From Lumbricus terrestris (Eukaryota > Annelida > Clitellata > Crassiclitellata > Lumbricidae), in assembly GCA_949752735.1 (NCBI GenBank), contig OX457039.1, positions 72,073,432-72,137,431 of the forward strand: a DNA stretch of 64,000 bases. Reading direction: 5' to 3'. Positions 25,917 to 39,900 of the stretch are shown here, piece after piece (within the stretch, counting starts at the first letter, position 1; every line of letters begins with the position of its first letter). The notes beneath the pieces were generated by a model. That model searched no databases, was not told the DNA's origin, and saw only the letters and a program-made list of their open reading frames with translations. A program made the position numbers and the translations under genes.

Positions 25917-28585
25917 TTAGACTTTGTGAGGAATGCGTCGTGGAGCACGGTGTTTCTCTTGTACGATGCGGAAATATCTCAACAGTTCATCAAAATCGAT
26001 TTTCTTTGGCAGAGGTCGGTCTTCCTGCATTCGGTCGTTGTAGGCCAGTCTAAAAAGAAGAGGGGAAGGGGGATTCATTGCCAGCCAGATAAGTCTGTGG
26101 GTTTGGGAACACTAGTTTGAAAATACTGCAAAATTCTGAATATATTATTATCTCATTAGAATTCTTTCTAAAATTAATGAGCTCAACTTCCTTGTAACCA
26201 CTCTAGCCTCCGCTGACTCCCCTGGTCACAAATAGCACTTGAACATCAAAGTAATAATGCCATATTAGTCAGATTGGATTTAAATAGAAAACTGTATTGC
26301 CATGGAACTAAAACAACAAGAGGAAGATGGCAGCTGAGTTAAATAACCCACACTCACTAAATTATTTAGTGGGTGTGGTGGTGTGACTGAATTATTTAGT
26401 AGTGGTGTTGTGGTGTGACTGAATTGGGTCTTTACCTTGTCTCGACGGATGAGAACTGGACGCTTGGAATGCATTGAAGCCTGTGCTGGAGAATGTGGAA
26501 AGCATCACTCTGCGGCAGAAGCATGAGAAGACCATAGAGAGACTTCACGAGGTAATGATTATGCACGTCATCGAGCAACTGCAGGCGAAGATCTACCAAA
26601 GGAAATCACGAAAAGACTTTCTTAATCTAATCATCTCCTAAGATCTTTTCCATCAGAACACTCTATTACGCGTGCACTACCTCTGTAACGTAGTTAACAT
26701 TCATCCTCAGAATTTATATATTACATCTGGAAACCCTCTCTGAGGCCCAGCCACAGCCAACGAAGACTGCTAGAGTGATTGTGAATTAAAGCAAGAGAGT
26801 TTTGACTGAGGCAGCAATCGTACGTCTAGTGGATGATTCCAGATGTAGGGAGGACCCATAATTGAAAAGGACCAACACTCTGTCAAATAGACTTAGTGTA
26901 AGCTCACGGGACCAAAATTATCTCCACCCGTTCACCAAAGAATGAAGAGTGTGACATGTTGTGACGTCAGATATCGGATAATAATAGATTACATCGGTGT
27001 ACATCAAAGTTCTACCAAAGTAAACTATGAGCACAATCTATTATTCAGATCATCTTCCAAAAGAAAACCACCAAACAAATTACTTCCATTTCATCTTCTA
27101 ACGATATTGCATCAGTCGCATTAAATCCATCTGGATTTCCACTGACCTTGTAGTTTCCAACAGTCCACTAATCCAGTCTTCTTAAAATACCCCTTTTTCT
27201 TCAATTTAAAATTTCTTAAAACAAACTGAATTTTCTTTCAAGAATAATTTTTACAGCCATCATCGGATGAAAACCGACGATCAGACAATAACTCATCTAA
27301 CTAACACCCAAAAATCTCATAAAATGTTAAAAAAATGAATACTGTCACATGAACTAAGATGACTCAGCGAAAAGTCGAATCATTTGCTGACGAAGACTTA
27401 CAAGTAAATATCGGCGATTCAATCAGCTGAACAAGTTTGTCGATTTCCGTTAGAAAATCAACCGTCACTTCAAGGTCACCACTGGAAAATGTGAGGTCAA
27501 GTGAAAAACAAGAACTGGGATCAACATAAACAAAGAGCAAAACTAGAATTAGATCATATACGGTTGTGAGTTACACAGTTCACAAGTGGATTCAGTTGTG
27601 GAAGAATTGAACAATATTCACTTACACCAAAGTTGGTACAAAGTTCAAGCTCTGCCTTTCTTAGGCTAACCTTGTTCATGAAAGTAGAAAAATTTTGCAA
27701 GTAAATATTTTCAGCATTGAGCGAACACGAGGTGATCTACATAATTAAAATCCATTTAAATTTCCAGAAATTTTCATGCAGAAAATTAAACAGAAGAGAC
27801 GCATTAATTTGTTCCGATTATCAATAAATTTATCTAAATAAAGAGAATGTGAAGGAGATGGGAAAGAATAGAAGGAAGCAAAGGATACAAGATGGTGAGC
27901 AGCTGAGATGCGTGACGGTAGTTCTGTGTGAGGAAACAGAGCGCGACCGTTGACACCGCGTTGTGACACCAGGATTTGTAGAGACAAACAAACAAGTCAG
28001 CACTAGCCTACAACAGTAAGTGAGGTCACATTAACCAACCAACCATCATTCGATCTCCATTTGAGTCTAAATGAATTCTAAGCCCAACACTGATATCAGA
28101 CATTCTGATTCATTCACTTGAACTTAGAAATGTTAGAACTTTGAAATGTTAGAACTTTGAAATGTTAGAACTTTGAAATGTTAGAACTTTGAAATGTTAG
28201 AACTTTAAAATGTTTGTCTGTTTGCTTGCCACAAATAATTATGTCTAATTGTCTATATCTGTCTATCAGCCAAATTAAACCAACTGAAGGACAGCTGCAC
28301 TGCTTGCTGCACAGCTGCACTGCTTGCTGCACAGCTGCACTGCTTGCTGCACAGCTGCACTGCTTGCTGCACAGCCTGCAGTTCACTGCAGTTACTTTAA
28401 TAAAGTGGAAACGGAATTTTCTAAAAAAACGCCATCAGTCAGTCTAACTACGCTTTTATTATTACACACCAGCTGAACTAACTAAAACTAACATACTTAC
28501 TTACCTAGACCTACCAATACTTACCTAATACCAATCTGTTCTTATTGACTTAGATGATGATGATGATGATGATGATGACGACGAC

Positions 28586-28618
<33 letters not shown>

Positions 28619-30850
28619 AATGATGATCACTGTTGATAATTCCAATTTGACTTACAACTGTCTTCAGTTCCTTGAGTTCCATGCGTAGTTCGAAGAGTTC
28701 GGTGGCTGTGAGGAGAATAGTGCTTAGGGTGCAGATCATACGAGACGCAAAGACCATATCTTCCTCCTGCACGAGGATCTCCGAACAACAGCTGTAGATG
28801 TCTTCCGGATTCAGAAGCAGACACAACTCTCTACACATCAGATAGTTGGATAGATAGATAGCACAACTCAGTGCAGTCTTCAACAGATTCTTCAAGAAAA
28901 CACTCCAAACCAATTGTAGGACACTTACATACATACATACATACAATGTCATACATACATACACACATACATACATACATACATACACACATACATACAT
29001 ACATACATACATACACACACATACATACATACATACACACAGAGTGGACGGTCGGTCCACTTACAGAATGAAATTCAAAAGTTCATGTCCCACGGTGCTA
29101 TGGATGATTGAACGCTGAACAGGCAACTGCATGTTTAATGACATAGGATTAGGCAGAGAAATTTACACTAAAGATTTGGACAAACAAATCAGAAAAGCAT
29201 CAATTCTCCTTTGAAAAGCACAGCAGAAATCTAAATTGTCCTTACAATTCATCTTTCAATCAATTGAATTTCATCTAAGAAATATTGCAGATTAACAAAA
29301 TCCAGTGAATAGAAGAGCAGCCGTTAGTGTGGAGTATAAATTGCATGCGTTGTTTTGCTACCGAATGATGAATGATCCCCTGTCGTCGACCAGCTGCCGA
29401 TCTGTGCTGAAGAGTTTAAGGAGACTGATGAGAAAGAACGTGAAGTATTCGTTGAGATTATGTGATGGTTCGATGCGATTCTTCACGTCAGCCGACAACA
29501 GAAATGACGAACTTCTCGGTGGAGGAAAATTCGCTCCAGCGGAACTGGATGAGATCTCAGCCAAGACCTTGAGGTCAAGAATGACGACCTGCGACAATGA
29601 AATGCAACCAAAAACACATCTCACCAAGTTATTTAAAATGCTGCATTCTCAGTCGATCTACAGATGTATGAACTATGAAGACACCAAACATACCATGTTC
29701 TAAGAACATGTGGCAGATCAACTTTTATAGAAAGATAAATAAAATGGCTGCTCCACATTATGCCTCTTCTTCTGTGATGTATTTAATGCACATTTTGCAC
29801 AGAACGCTTTTTCAGTCACCTTCGTTTTTCAAATGTCTCAATTCACTCATAGATTCTGTTGTCCTAGCAATTAGTTGATTGACCAATGCATTCCACGCTG
29901 TCCTCATGATTTATTGCAACTTTACAATGAACAGCTATGTCGTCAGACAATGCTTCTTATGAATCAACAATTGATGTGTTTGTTGTGAGTGGATCAAGAC
30001 TCACTTCGTCCGATGGATCTGAAAGAGTCTTCAGGAGAAGAGGAAAGAGTTCTTCCACGTGCAGAAACATCTGCAATGATACACAGTGAAAAACACTCAC
30101 TTCCATTTCCATAAATTTAAATGACTGTGAAATCTTCTGAATGCAAAACCATCATCAGAACTAAGACTACAGCAAGAGATTCATTACACAGGTCTTACAT
30201 TAAATAAAAAAATTAAACAAAATTTAATAAAAAACAATAAATCAGTCAGTTCTTCAAAGAACAGTAAAAGAAGTGTAAAGAAAATAATGACTAACAAGTA
30301 ACAGGGGATTTAGCCATATGATATAGCCATATGATTTAGCCATATGACTTGGCTAAAGCCATGTGAATTACACATAGAAGACATTTCCATCTAACACCAC
30401 ATAATCATATCAGCTAGACTTTGCTGGCATGCATCTAGATACTCAGTTGTACCAAATAGTTGAGCACTTCCTAAAAGTTGACTAAGACAAAGTCATTGAA
30501 AAGAACTCATGTGAAATACACTAATGTTGAGATGATAAACAGAAGAGATCCCCACTGATGGTCCCTCGCACACACATAGATCATCCCAATGACAATTCCT
30601 GACCTTTCTGGGTAATTTCGTGAAGAGGTGATAAATCCAACGCAGAGCCGTCATTCGAGTCGGCGTAGAGTCATGCAGAAGTTGTCGCGTTAAGACAGCC
30701 ACAACAGACGGAACGTCGAGCTGTGGAGCGACTTCAAATGACGGCTTTCTAAAAACACAAGTTACGCTTCAACAGAATATCACGGTTTTTTAGCAGATAT
30801 CCTCAACTGCTGGTATTATCAAATGCATTCCATGCACGATATTCTTAGTG

Positions 30851-30923
<73 letters not shown>

Positions 30924-33900
30924 CCTCATCATCATCATCATCATCATCATCATGATTATTACAAGTTGCTTTGCCAGCCTAAGACGGCTAACAAGAGAAT
31001 TTTAAAATGTCAAGAGATGTGATGTCATGTGACACGTGATTGACGTTAGTCCTCTCCTTCTACCTTGCCTCCATACTTTCCTCCCTGCACTTTCCTCCGT
31101 TGCTCCATACTTTCCTCTCTGCATCCATACTTTCCTCCGTTGCTCCATACTTTCCTCCCATGCTCCATACTTTCCTCCCATGCTCCATACTTTCCTCCCA
31201 TGCTCCATACTTTCCTCCCATGCTCCATACTTTCCTCCCATGCTCCATACTTTCCTCCCATGCTCCATACTTTCCTCCCATGCTCCATACTTTCCTCCCA
31301 TGCTCCATACTTTCCTCCCATGCTCCATACTTTCCTCCCATGCTCCATACTTTCCTCCCATGCTCCATACTTTCCTCCCATGCTCCCTCTCTCATGGAAG
31401 TAGACTCGAACCTGCACCGCAACCAACTGCCATAAGGTGCCCTCAATAAATGTGTGTAAGAAACAAAAACAAAAAATAACTAATTTGAAGTTTCAGTTGG
31501 ATAGATTTCAAAACCTGAATTTAATGTTAAAATCTCTGAACATTGTGTAATCTATAAGCAGCTGAAGATGACCTGTTCTGGTGAGAGCAGCAGTTGAGAA
31601 ACTAAAGAACATTCTGACGCACTTAGACAGTTAAACAGGTAATCAATCCATTATTCAATTTTCATTCATTGAAAACTTCAACTTGGCAGAACATACTTTG
31701 TTACATTTAATTAATTATATAAAGGCTTCATATGCATCTTCAGATTATATGCCACACCTAGTAATAAATAGGTTTGTTTAATAAAGTAAATTTTCGTGTG
31801 ATTTTGTCATAGGATTTGATACAATATGTTTTTCGGAAAAGACTCCAGAGATGAAGAAGGCTGTTCCATTGAAAAGCTAAAAAAAGATGAAGAAGACACA
31901 AATGAGAGAAGAGGTTTTGTACATCTGGTCATCAATGTACATTTTAAGAGCATAGACTCGTATATACATATACCTAAATTGAACTAAATAGGAATTGTAA
32001 GAGTTGAGAGAAACCTTGTCATTCGGAAATGCTAAATAATTACAAAAACTCGTTGAATGCTAAATTACCAGAAATCAATTGGAGACAAATGAGAAAAAGT
32101 GACTCACTCTGCTGTAGGTGCCGCATCGAAGTGGTTTTCTGTCACTTTGGATTCAGCTGGTGAAGCGAGCTTTTCATCTTTCTTTACTGTAAGAGACAAT
32201 AGATGTAAGAGACAATAGATGTAAGAGACAATAGATGTAAGAGACAATAGATGTATGAGACAAAGGATTTGAGTGACAATGGAAAAGTCATTTCTCCTAA
32301 TTGCATTTTGCTTAAACACCTGTCATTTCTTTATTTATTTTCCTTACTCTTCAAATCTCTTCCAAGTTCGTTCAGTATCAAAATTCTTTCTCTTTGGATC
32401 CGCATCCATTTCTAATATTATCCGTTCTCAACACTCAACAGCCGCTGACATCTTCTTCGAAGTAGTTCTTAAATCCCACCAGAAATAATTATCTCAGTTT
32501 TGTAGAGTTCTGCATCTCTGTTATGGCATTCCTTAAAATGAATTGTCTCATTATATCATCATTTTTTACTATAATCATTTTCTACCATCATCATTATTAC
32601 TGTCGCTAAATTATTATTTTCATTGCTACGACAGTATTGATGATGATGGTGCTCTGCCCGAAGGCAGGTTCATTGGCTTACGCCCCTGGGGATGAGATGA
32701 GTGAGGTGGTTTCCCGTTGCCTTCCCCACAGACAATGATGGGTACGCAACTTGCCCAAGGTCGTTCCGCAGGAGCTTGCGCCCCTGCGTCCCACACGTGC
32801 TAGCCCGAGATATCTAAATCTCTGAATGTCAACTCCCAGCCCGGGGCTTGAACCGCAGTCCGTTGCAACCAACAGACGAATGCAGCTCGCACTTACCGGT
32901 GTAGCTAACTAGGACAGTATTACATCATTATCATCAGTTTTCATGGATATTAAAATTATTCCATTCAAACCGAAGAACACAGAATTAGAAGACAAGAAAG
33001 CTGATCAACTAACCGGCTGTTACGTCTTCTCCCTCCACAAGTTTCATGAGACCGTCATTCACAGATTTCGCCACTTCACGAATGTCTAAGACTGAGTTAA
33101 GAAGGACATCTAACACCAAAGACTGATCAGCAGCTCATAGAACAATTACTCTGTTCATGTGCTACATGGAAAATGAATGTGGATTGATTTCAATGATCAC
33201 TCTCGATTTCTCATGTTTCATTCTAAGCCTAGATTTGACTTCCACAATTGATGCATAGAGAGAAGAACATTTTATGAACGGTTTAACAAATGCTCGTCTT
33301 CTTCTGCGACATTCTCCTTTAATCAATTCCAACTCAACATTTTTTCCAGCACCCATCCCCCCCCACAAAGATCCAGATTTATTGACCCTGTGTGCCATCC
33401 AACAACTAGTTGAGCTAAATATGTATATTACACAGGAGACGACCTGAGACGGAATCAATCCGAAGACAAGTCAAAGTCTTTGACTCTCTTTATCGATTGA
33501 AATCAACATCAGATGCAGCAGGAAAAGACAATTCATCAGATTCTACCATCATCTGTTGTTGCATGCACTTCCCTCCAGACTTATAATTAATATAATGCTC
33601 TTTCCATCTTTACTCTCGCCTCATCCATCTTCACGTCACTTTCATTTAAAATTTCTCTGATGGTCAGGTTCTACCATATCTGAACGAGTGACAAAGTCAC
33701 ATAAAATAACAAATAATGCCAGCTTTGTTTTATCGAGAGGCTAAAAGGATGCTGAGCTTTGCATCGTTGTCGTACGCCAGACATGGAAGGACAGCTGCCA
33801 GAATTCCAGATGCAAACGGAAGCATCATCACTCCAGACAAATGGATGAATTCCTTCAGCCAAGTGATCGCCATAAACTGGATCAACTCATCTGAAAAACA

Positions 33901-36900
33901 TGAAATCAACAAGACAATCGTCCATCAATAATTTAACTAATATCCATGCAGATCAGAAACTGGACTCCGTTAATCATATGTTGCAATGGAACAAGTTATT
34001 TAAGTCTATAAGATGATCAGCAAGGGATCAGCTCTGAAAGAAGTTCAGCCAAAGGAAACAAACTCATCATAAGACAACGTCATAGTAGGAGACAAAGGAG
34101 GAGTAAATGGGGAGGAGGGGAGGAAGAAGAAAGAGGAGGAAGAAGAAGGGGAGGAAGAAGAAAGAGGAGGAAGAAGAAGGGGAGGAAGAAGAAAGAGGAG
34201 GAAGAAGAAGGGTAGGAGGAAGAAGAAAGAGGAGGAAGAAAGAGGAAGAAGAAGAAAGAGCATGAGGAGAAGGAATGGCGACTGACCCTGTGACTGACTG
34301 TGTACGACGAGAATGTTTGCCATTGATTGGAACTCCACTTTGCTCTTTCCCTTTCCAATGTTGACGAGAAATTCACCCAGAACGCCTTCGCACCTAAAAT
34401 GAATCAGACACAACTTCTCTGCATTGAAAATCTCCAGCGTTTGATTGCAGAAGAAAATAGAAATTCATTCATTCATTAAGTGAATTTGCATAGCGCCCTT
34501 CAAGAGGACCAATCAGTGGCGCTCCCAACCCCAGCGCAGACACACTGGAGCTGCTTCCCCTCTCATCTAAATCTACTTATTAAACATTTATTCAATTTAT
34601 TTTCAGAGATCCACTTACATCTGTCGTATCTCATGATTGGTGTCGCCGAGAATGAGGAAGAGTCCGTCAAGAATCTCCGGCAGATAAACGAGCATGTCCA
34701 TGTCCGGAACCGTATCCAAAGTCTTCACCTGATGAAATGCAAATAGACCGACCTTTTAAATAAATCATCATTAAAATTATAATTAAACAACCAGTAAAAT
34801 AAAATCATAATTAAAACAGAACCATAATTAATCAAAACATATAAGCCACTCCTCAGAACTCAATTTTCTTCTTCTCTTCCTTCCTTATGCGATCCAACTC
34901 ACATCCAACGTTAATAGCATCAAAAGTGGATTTTGTAAATAGAGAGATTTACCCATGAAACGATGAATTGCCTGGCGAAAGGATTCTTTGTGAGAATCCT
35001 TTCTTGCAAGAGCGGCATGAAAGCGACAAGGTCAAAGGCGCAACTGTCCGTCACGATATCCTACAAAACCAAACGTCAACAAATTACGACTCAGCTAAAC
35101 CACAGACGCCAGTTCAGAAACACAAAGCAACGCAAGGCCACAAACAACAGGCCCAACACACAACAGTGGGCACAAGAGACAACAGGTGTGACATACAAAA
35201 GGCACAACAAACAACAGGTGTGACATACAACAGGCACAAGAGACAACAGGTGTGACATACAACAGGCACAACAGATACATCCCAGCAACAAATCAAACAA
35301 CATAGGAAACAAAGAGGATGTGTGTGCACACAGTACACATGCGTGTGTGAGGACACTTAATTCAAATAGCACATTTTCACACAAAAGCAGTGTACCTAGA
35401 ACTCATTGACTATCAAACTAATCTTATTTAAGCATCTCGACACCGTGGATGGATCATTCAGATTTATAATTTAATATTCTGGGTGTTAAACAAAAAAAGG
35501 TCATAATTTGTTCTATAAAAGCACCAACCTACTGAAGTTGAAAATACAATCTCAAAACCAGTTAAGAGAAGGGACAATATAGTAAACCAGTGAGGATTGA
35601 AACAAAGACCCGAGATGGTATAAGAAATTTGATTGTAACAACAGCGAATTAATTATTATTCGTGTAATTGAGAAGAGTCGAAGGAAGAAGAAGACCTTCA
35701 TCAGTTTGTCAAGAAGTTCCGATCCACTTCGCACGTTCTGGTCAGGATCTGCAGCGAGCTGAAAAGAACAACGGAGAGAAGAAGAATCCAAGGCAAAATA
35801 ATAGAATGGAGCAGGCAACCAATAGACTCATCAGATAAAAAACCAATGGCATCTAATGTCTAAAGATTGAGTTCCTGCCTCAACTGTCTTTCTTTTTCTC
35901 TTTCTGTCAGTGGAGAGACTTTCAATGCAACAATCGCAGAGTCTGTTATGCAATGGTCATCGAAATACAAGTTAAATGCAGTTCACAGTGCAGCTTAAAG
36001 ATAATGCACGAGACATCTCCATTAAACTACGATCTGTTATCTTTGTCAAGACCAGAAATCCTAACTGATTCCTTTATCGCCAAACCTCAACCTATTCAGA
36101 ACATTCAATATAGAAATTTAATTAGCGAATTAGCTGAAGAAGAACTGCGAATTGAGAGACTGAGGATCTCCTCAATTTTTGTTTAAATCAGCAGAGTAAT
36201 CAAGAAATCAACGTAAATTATTCGCTGCTTTGTTGCTTCTTTACTTTACTTTGATCAGAAGAAAGATGAAAACTGACCATGCCACCGAGTCTCACCCAAG
36301 TCTATCGAGACCAACTGAAGAAAGATAAGGGACAGCAAAGTTTTGCTTCAACTCACACTGAATCCCTACCTTACAGACTGAATCCCTACCTTACAGACTG
36401 AATCTCTACCTTACAGACTGAATCCGCATTTTACAGACTGATTCCCTACCTTACTAAGTCCATCGAATATGTCGTTGAAGAAAGGCAGAACAGCCGACCG
36501 AGCGACTTTGATGATGTTGTAGAGTGACTCACAGCCGTAGTAACGCACTCGACTGTCCGAGTCAAAGAAACAAGTGAGCACCGGCTTAACAAGATCGTTT
36601 ATGTAATTCGGAGAATCCTATAAAAACAGAGACAACACAGATGAGGAGACGGACTTTTGACTCATTCTACTCGCTCATAAGTGCATCAATAAAAAAACCT
36701 TTGGAAGGGAAAAGTAAAGATTGAGTATTCTAATATTACGAATATTAAGATTGGCAAATATTCACGAATATTAAAACTGCCAACGAATATTATAATATTC
36801 ATAAAATATTTAGTTCATTCAAGAAATTCTTTATTCCTAATTCTCATTTTGTTATTTACGAAATCATTTAACGTGTAACTGAATGAATTGTACAAAACTG

Positions 36901-39900
36901 AGACACATGATCAGTGACTTTAATAGGTTTCTTGTCAAAAACTAAGGTCACTGCGAGTGAATGTCATGGAGATATACAGAAACTTAAGACTGCATTACCA
37001 GGTAACATTGCGCTTTCGATGGTTCACTCTAATTTTTTAACGAATATTTACGAATATTACAAAATCTTAATATTCACGAAAATTAAAACCTCAATTCACG
37101 AACACTCGATCTATGGGGAAAAGATGAGAAAAGGATTATAAAGAGTAAGCAAGGTCAAACAGCAAGGTGTCTGTGAGTTCAAATCCTCACCTCTGAGTTC
37201 CTGTGACCAGATCCTGTGAGGTTAGGTAACAACAGAATTTATGCATGTGCGCTTGACATATGCAAATAAAGGCTACTTACTTACTTACTTACTTACTTAC
37301 TTAGACACCTTGAAGCTTTACACAAAGACATGGCAATTAACCAACCGTATTACATATTACGATAATTATTTAGTCGTTGAGTTGGCAAAACATGGAATGC
37401 ATTCTCTGTCCCACACCAAGTCAGTCTTCATCAAAATGTCAGTCATAGCCAACACATCTCATCCAATCTCATCTCATATAATCCTATCCAATCTAATGGT
37501 TGCCATTATTGACTTATGTTCTGTTTTGTTTTGGACTGCTGCCAAAGGTTTTTGAGCTATGCGTGATTTTATGCCACATTCATTTCTTTACATGTATTTT
37601 CTGGGGTTTTTTACTGTTCATATCTCTAGCCTTACCATCTTGATTTTCAATTTTCGTTCAGGGGTTACCCAGGTTAGCGGGACCTGTCCCTTTCTGGATA
37701 ATACTTTCTGAAGATTCACTGTGCATATAATCAAGACCTCTTATGAACATTAATTTTCATGTGTACTACTTTTCCTTTGTTGTCTGCCTTGGTTCTTTGT
37801 CTGTTGCTCTTCTTTTCTCAGAATAAACTGATTTTGATTTGATTCAATCTAATCTCATCTGATCTAACAACTTATCCAGCACCTTTACCACAATGCTTAG
37901 GATTCACAATAAATTTGTCTGCTTAGGTTGGACCTGAGTCAGATTAATTAAGATAAATGAATTAATTGGTAAACAAATTGATTGATTGATCACACAAATT
38001 TAAATATTTTTATCAGTCAGATGTGTACCATAGTGGTTGTTATGCCAGTCAAAGCTAACAAAATTGTTTTTAAAATAGTCTAAAACCTGCTGAAGGCAAA
38101 GTCATGAACTTTAGCAGCAGCTCCAGCTGCAATTGAAATCATATAAATCTGACATAAATTCTAAAGAAGACAACTCATCATCAGTGCCATCCCAACCAGA
38201 ACCAGACAGTTGTGCTGATGACATCATCAGATGCCCAGTATGACCTGAACTTTGACCTGACCTTTCCAAGAGCAATGGCTGAAGCAGCAAGGCCAATCAA
38301 TCCACCCTTGCGACTGTTTGCATTCTGCGACAAAGCAAACTCTTGCCCGAGAACACGCAGCAATTTCTTCACTTGCACGGCGTTGTTGTTCACCATGTAT
38401 TCTTTCACCATCCTGTAATCGACAGCAAAATCAAAGAAATGTCTGAGCACTGCTAGTCACCCAAAAAGAAACACTGTCAGCTAGGGTGACCATACGACTT
38501 GGTTTTCTGGGACATGCCCGGATTTTTGTGGTGTGCCCCGGTGACTTGAGCAAAAGAGCGAAATTGTCCCGGCTTTTGAGTAGAAGGAAACTTGGATGCT
38601 GAAAACGTCAATTTGATGTAAATGGCTGAACAAAGTGTAGTTTGTAACCCAAAAAGAATTCGAAACAAAAGAGAAGTTGTCAATTGATATGGAATATTAT
38701 ATTTCATAAGGCCCTATTGCATCTTTAGCATAAAAATTATAGGTTCTAGGCTAGTGAGCCTAGTTAATAGATTAATTTTTGTAGAATTATGAAGGTGTAA
38801 CAAGGCAGTTTCCATAATACAATTTCAGTAGCGGCACCAGATCTATGTCGATTTTGGTAGGTCACATCAGAGTCGTAATGGGAGTTAGAAACTCATATCA
38901 GCGCTGAAATAGTAGACCAATTCCTTTCAGATGACAACTTAAAAATTGTAAAAATTCTGATGATGAGGAATGTCCTCCCAAAACCCCTCTTCTTGCTCAT
39001 TTGACATGCAGAAACCTTATCAAGTCTTCCTCTGGACTAGATTACACACTGATCGCCGATTGAGAGAGCGTCCTCAATTATGAAAGATTGCTGCATTCGG
39101 TGCACTGACAACTAGAGCAGGTTGCAGATTTCCACACTTAAGGCTATGCTCACCATTAAATTTAACTGTGATAACACCCAGGAGCGGATCCATGGGGGCC
39201 AATCCGGAAAAATGCCCCCCATTCAGAGAGTTGCACAGAACACGTGCCCCCCATCCCTCAGCAATTGAGGCTTTGAAGCTCAGGTCAGCAGCTTTTTTGG
39301 TGAAAGACCAAGAAAAATTGTTTTACCCATGGCCAACAATTTTGCCCCCTTCAAAAATTTCTGTATCTGCCCCTGATAATACCTGCATCAATAGATCCTA
39401 TGTTCGAAAAACGTTCGCTGAACAGAACTTAACTAAATAAAATCACTATTCCAAGAAAATTTAATATGAATAACTTTGAACCTCGTCAAAGTATGCAGTT
39501 TACTGCAACCAACAATAGTTAGGCCTACTGTTGACTGGAGTATCCTATAGGACTGGGTCTTCGTCTTTCCCTATAGATATGTAGTTAAGGAATTACAATT
39601 GGCAGTTTTCCAAGAAAAAGTGTCCCGGTTTTTATGGCCAGAAAATGGTCACCCTACTATAAGCATTCTCAATGAACAGCTGGACAAATACGGTCACTAA
39701 AGGTTGTGAGCAAATGCACATGACTTCATACAGACAATTAATCATCGTTCGAGTACTAGACTACATACCACTGACAGGATCTGAAAGGCGCTAAAATAAT
39801 CAACATTTGTATTGCCACCGTTACAACTGCACTAGCTGTAATAATTATAGTCAGAGTCATGTTGAAATTGTAAAGTAAACCGCGACACATCAGTTGTGCC

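Noticed and set aside
26460..26552. Plus-strand reading [20 protein letters not shown] followed by a GTAATG donor-like word
   Set aside because: It is the antisense of VAC14 exon 17; the minus strand reads the conserved [14 protein letters not shown] in phase.
28134..28375. Short direct repeats as a CRISPR-like array
   Set aside because: Units are contiguous without unique spacers and the DNA is eukaryotic with introns; these are minisatellites.
28831..29071. Cys-Met-Tyr-Val repeat frames
   Set aside because: Translation of an (ACAT)n microsatellite; the real coding nearby is VAC14 exon 14.
31002..31449. Repetitive open frames of 112-137 codons on both strands
   Set aside because: Products of a 20-bp minisatellite in an intron; all phases are open because the unit lacks stops.
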